Positions 63,749-64,000 of a stretch of 64,000 bases of DNA are shown one piece after another. The DNA lies in NCBI RefSeq assembly GCF_000152985.1, contig NZ_CH672395.1:2796461-2860460 (forward strand), in the 5' to 3' direction. Both the position numbers and the translations under genes were made by a program. This DNA comes from Leeuwenhoekiella blandensis MED217. GTDB taxonomy: Bacteria; Bacteroidota; Bacteroidia; Flavobacteriales; Flavobacteriaceae. Position 1 is the first letter of the stretch; each line of letters starts with the position of its first letter. The notes beneath the pieces are model-generated. The model had not been told where the DNA came from. It saw only the letters and a program-made list of their open reading frames with translations, and did not search any database.

Positions 63749-64000
63749 ATGTTTCCTAAAAACACCTACGTCAATAGACGAAATACCCTAAAACAAACGC
63801 TTAAAAGTGGCATCATCCTCTTTCCCGGCAATGGAGAAAGCTCGATGAATTATGCCGATAACTGGTATCCTTTTAAACAGGATAGCAGCTTTTTATATTA
63901 TACGGGGATCGATCATATTCCTGATCTGTATTTCCTGATCAACATCGATACCGGCGAAGAGATCCTCTTCGGAAACAATGCTACTCCGGAAGAAAAAGTT
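63749..64000 (+). CDS. Xaa-Pro aminopeptidase, N-terminal part
   Basis: This gene is cut by the window end; 84 codons are visible. They begin MFPKNTYVNRRNTLKQTL and continue with FPGNGESSMNYADNWYPF and DSSFLYYTGI, the typical AMP_N domain of aminopeptidase P (M24 family), which precedes the metal-binding catalytic domain. It would remove N-terminal residues ahead of proline. The catalytic residues lie outside the window. Confidence 0.87.
   Translation, partial: MFPKNTYVNRRNTLKQTLKSGIILFPGNGESSMNYADNWYPFKQDSSFLYYTGIDHIPDLYFLINIDTGEEILFGNNATPEEKV

Overview
The window looks like a chromosomal segment of a Flavobacteriaceae bacterium (phylum Bacteroidota), probably marine or a polysaccharide degrader. 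The evidence is the many lipoprotein signals with Bacteroidota-style lipoboxes, a TonB-dependent receptor with a carboxypeptidase-like N-terminal domain, GH29 and GH51 glycosidases, a secreted tricorn protease, YtxJ, frequent TTG starts, few Shine-Dalgarno sequences, and a TAnnTTTG-type promoter box in front of the RNA helicase gene. I do not assign a genus. I found no rRNA, tRNA, CRISPR array, complete IS element or phage.

Layout. 0-9 kb holds exported or membrane proteins: lipoproteins, two CPBP intramembrane proteases (the first apparently frameshifted in an A8 run), a secreted DinB-like protein, an alpha-L-fucosidase, a beta-lactamase-fold serine hydrolase, a DUF418 membrane protein and a transglutaminase-like protein. 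9-11 kb carries a DEAD-box helicase and a coiled-coil lipoprotein. 11-17 kb is a two-gene peptidase unit: an S9 peptidase fused to a formylglycine-enzyme-like C-terminal domain, then a tricorn homologue. 17-21 kb has two exported proteins and, on the minus strand, an ethanolamine ammonia-lyase in which EutB and EutC are fused behind a Tat-like lipoprotein signal. 21-29 kb is an arabinan-type cluster: GH51 arabinofuranosidase, a DUF5695 protein and an M1 peptidase on the minus strand, with a divergent AraC/cupin regulator. 29-33 kb has an M23 peptidase and an ECF sigma / anti-sigma-like / exported beta-repeat operon. 33-40 kb is mixed: Ohr, MeaB, nucleotide-sugar epimerase, PAP2 phosphatase, sodium:solute symporter, CoA-binding protein. 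40-46 kb has a TonB-dependent receptor, YtxJ and ClpB.

46-50.5 kb is the most accessory-looking part: an AT-rich KAP-family P-loop NTPase, a small unrecognised gene, and a cluster of REP-like palindromes in both orientations that spreads past an alpha/beta hydrolase gene to a degenerate 11-bp tandem repeat. 50.5-57 kb carries a Tat-exported molybdenum hydroxylase pair, a BamA-like barrel, an M61 peptidase and a beta-propeller lipoprotein. 57-62 kb is sbcDC, followed by a small membrane-protein gene and a diverged duplicate of the last codons of sbcC, which looks like a recombination scar. The end has an acyl-CoA thioesterase, an acidic lipoprotein and the start of an Xaa-Pro aminopeptidase.

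Three features go beyond single genes. An intergenic element recurs three times directly before intrinsic terminators. The REP-like palindromes cluster beside the KAP gene. The fused, apparently exported B12-dependent EutBC lies in the same window as MeaB, a GTPase for another B12 enzyme, but there is no sign that the two are linked.
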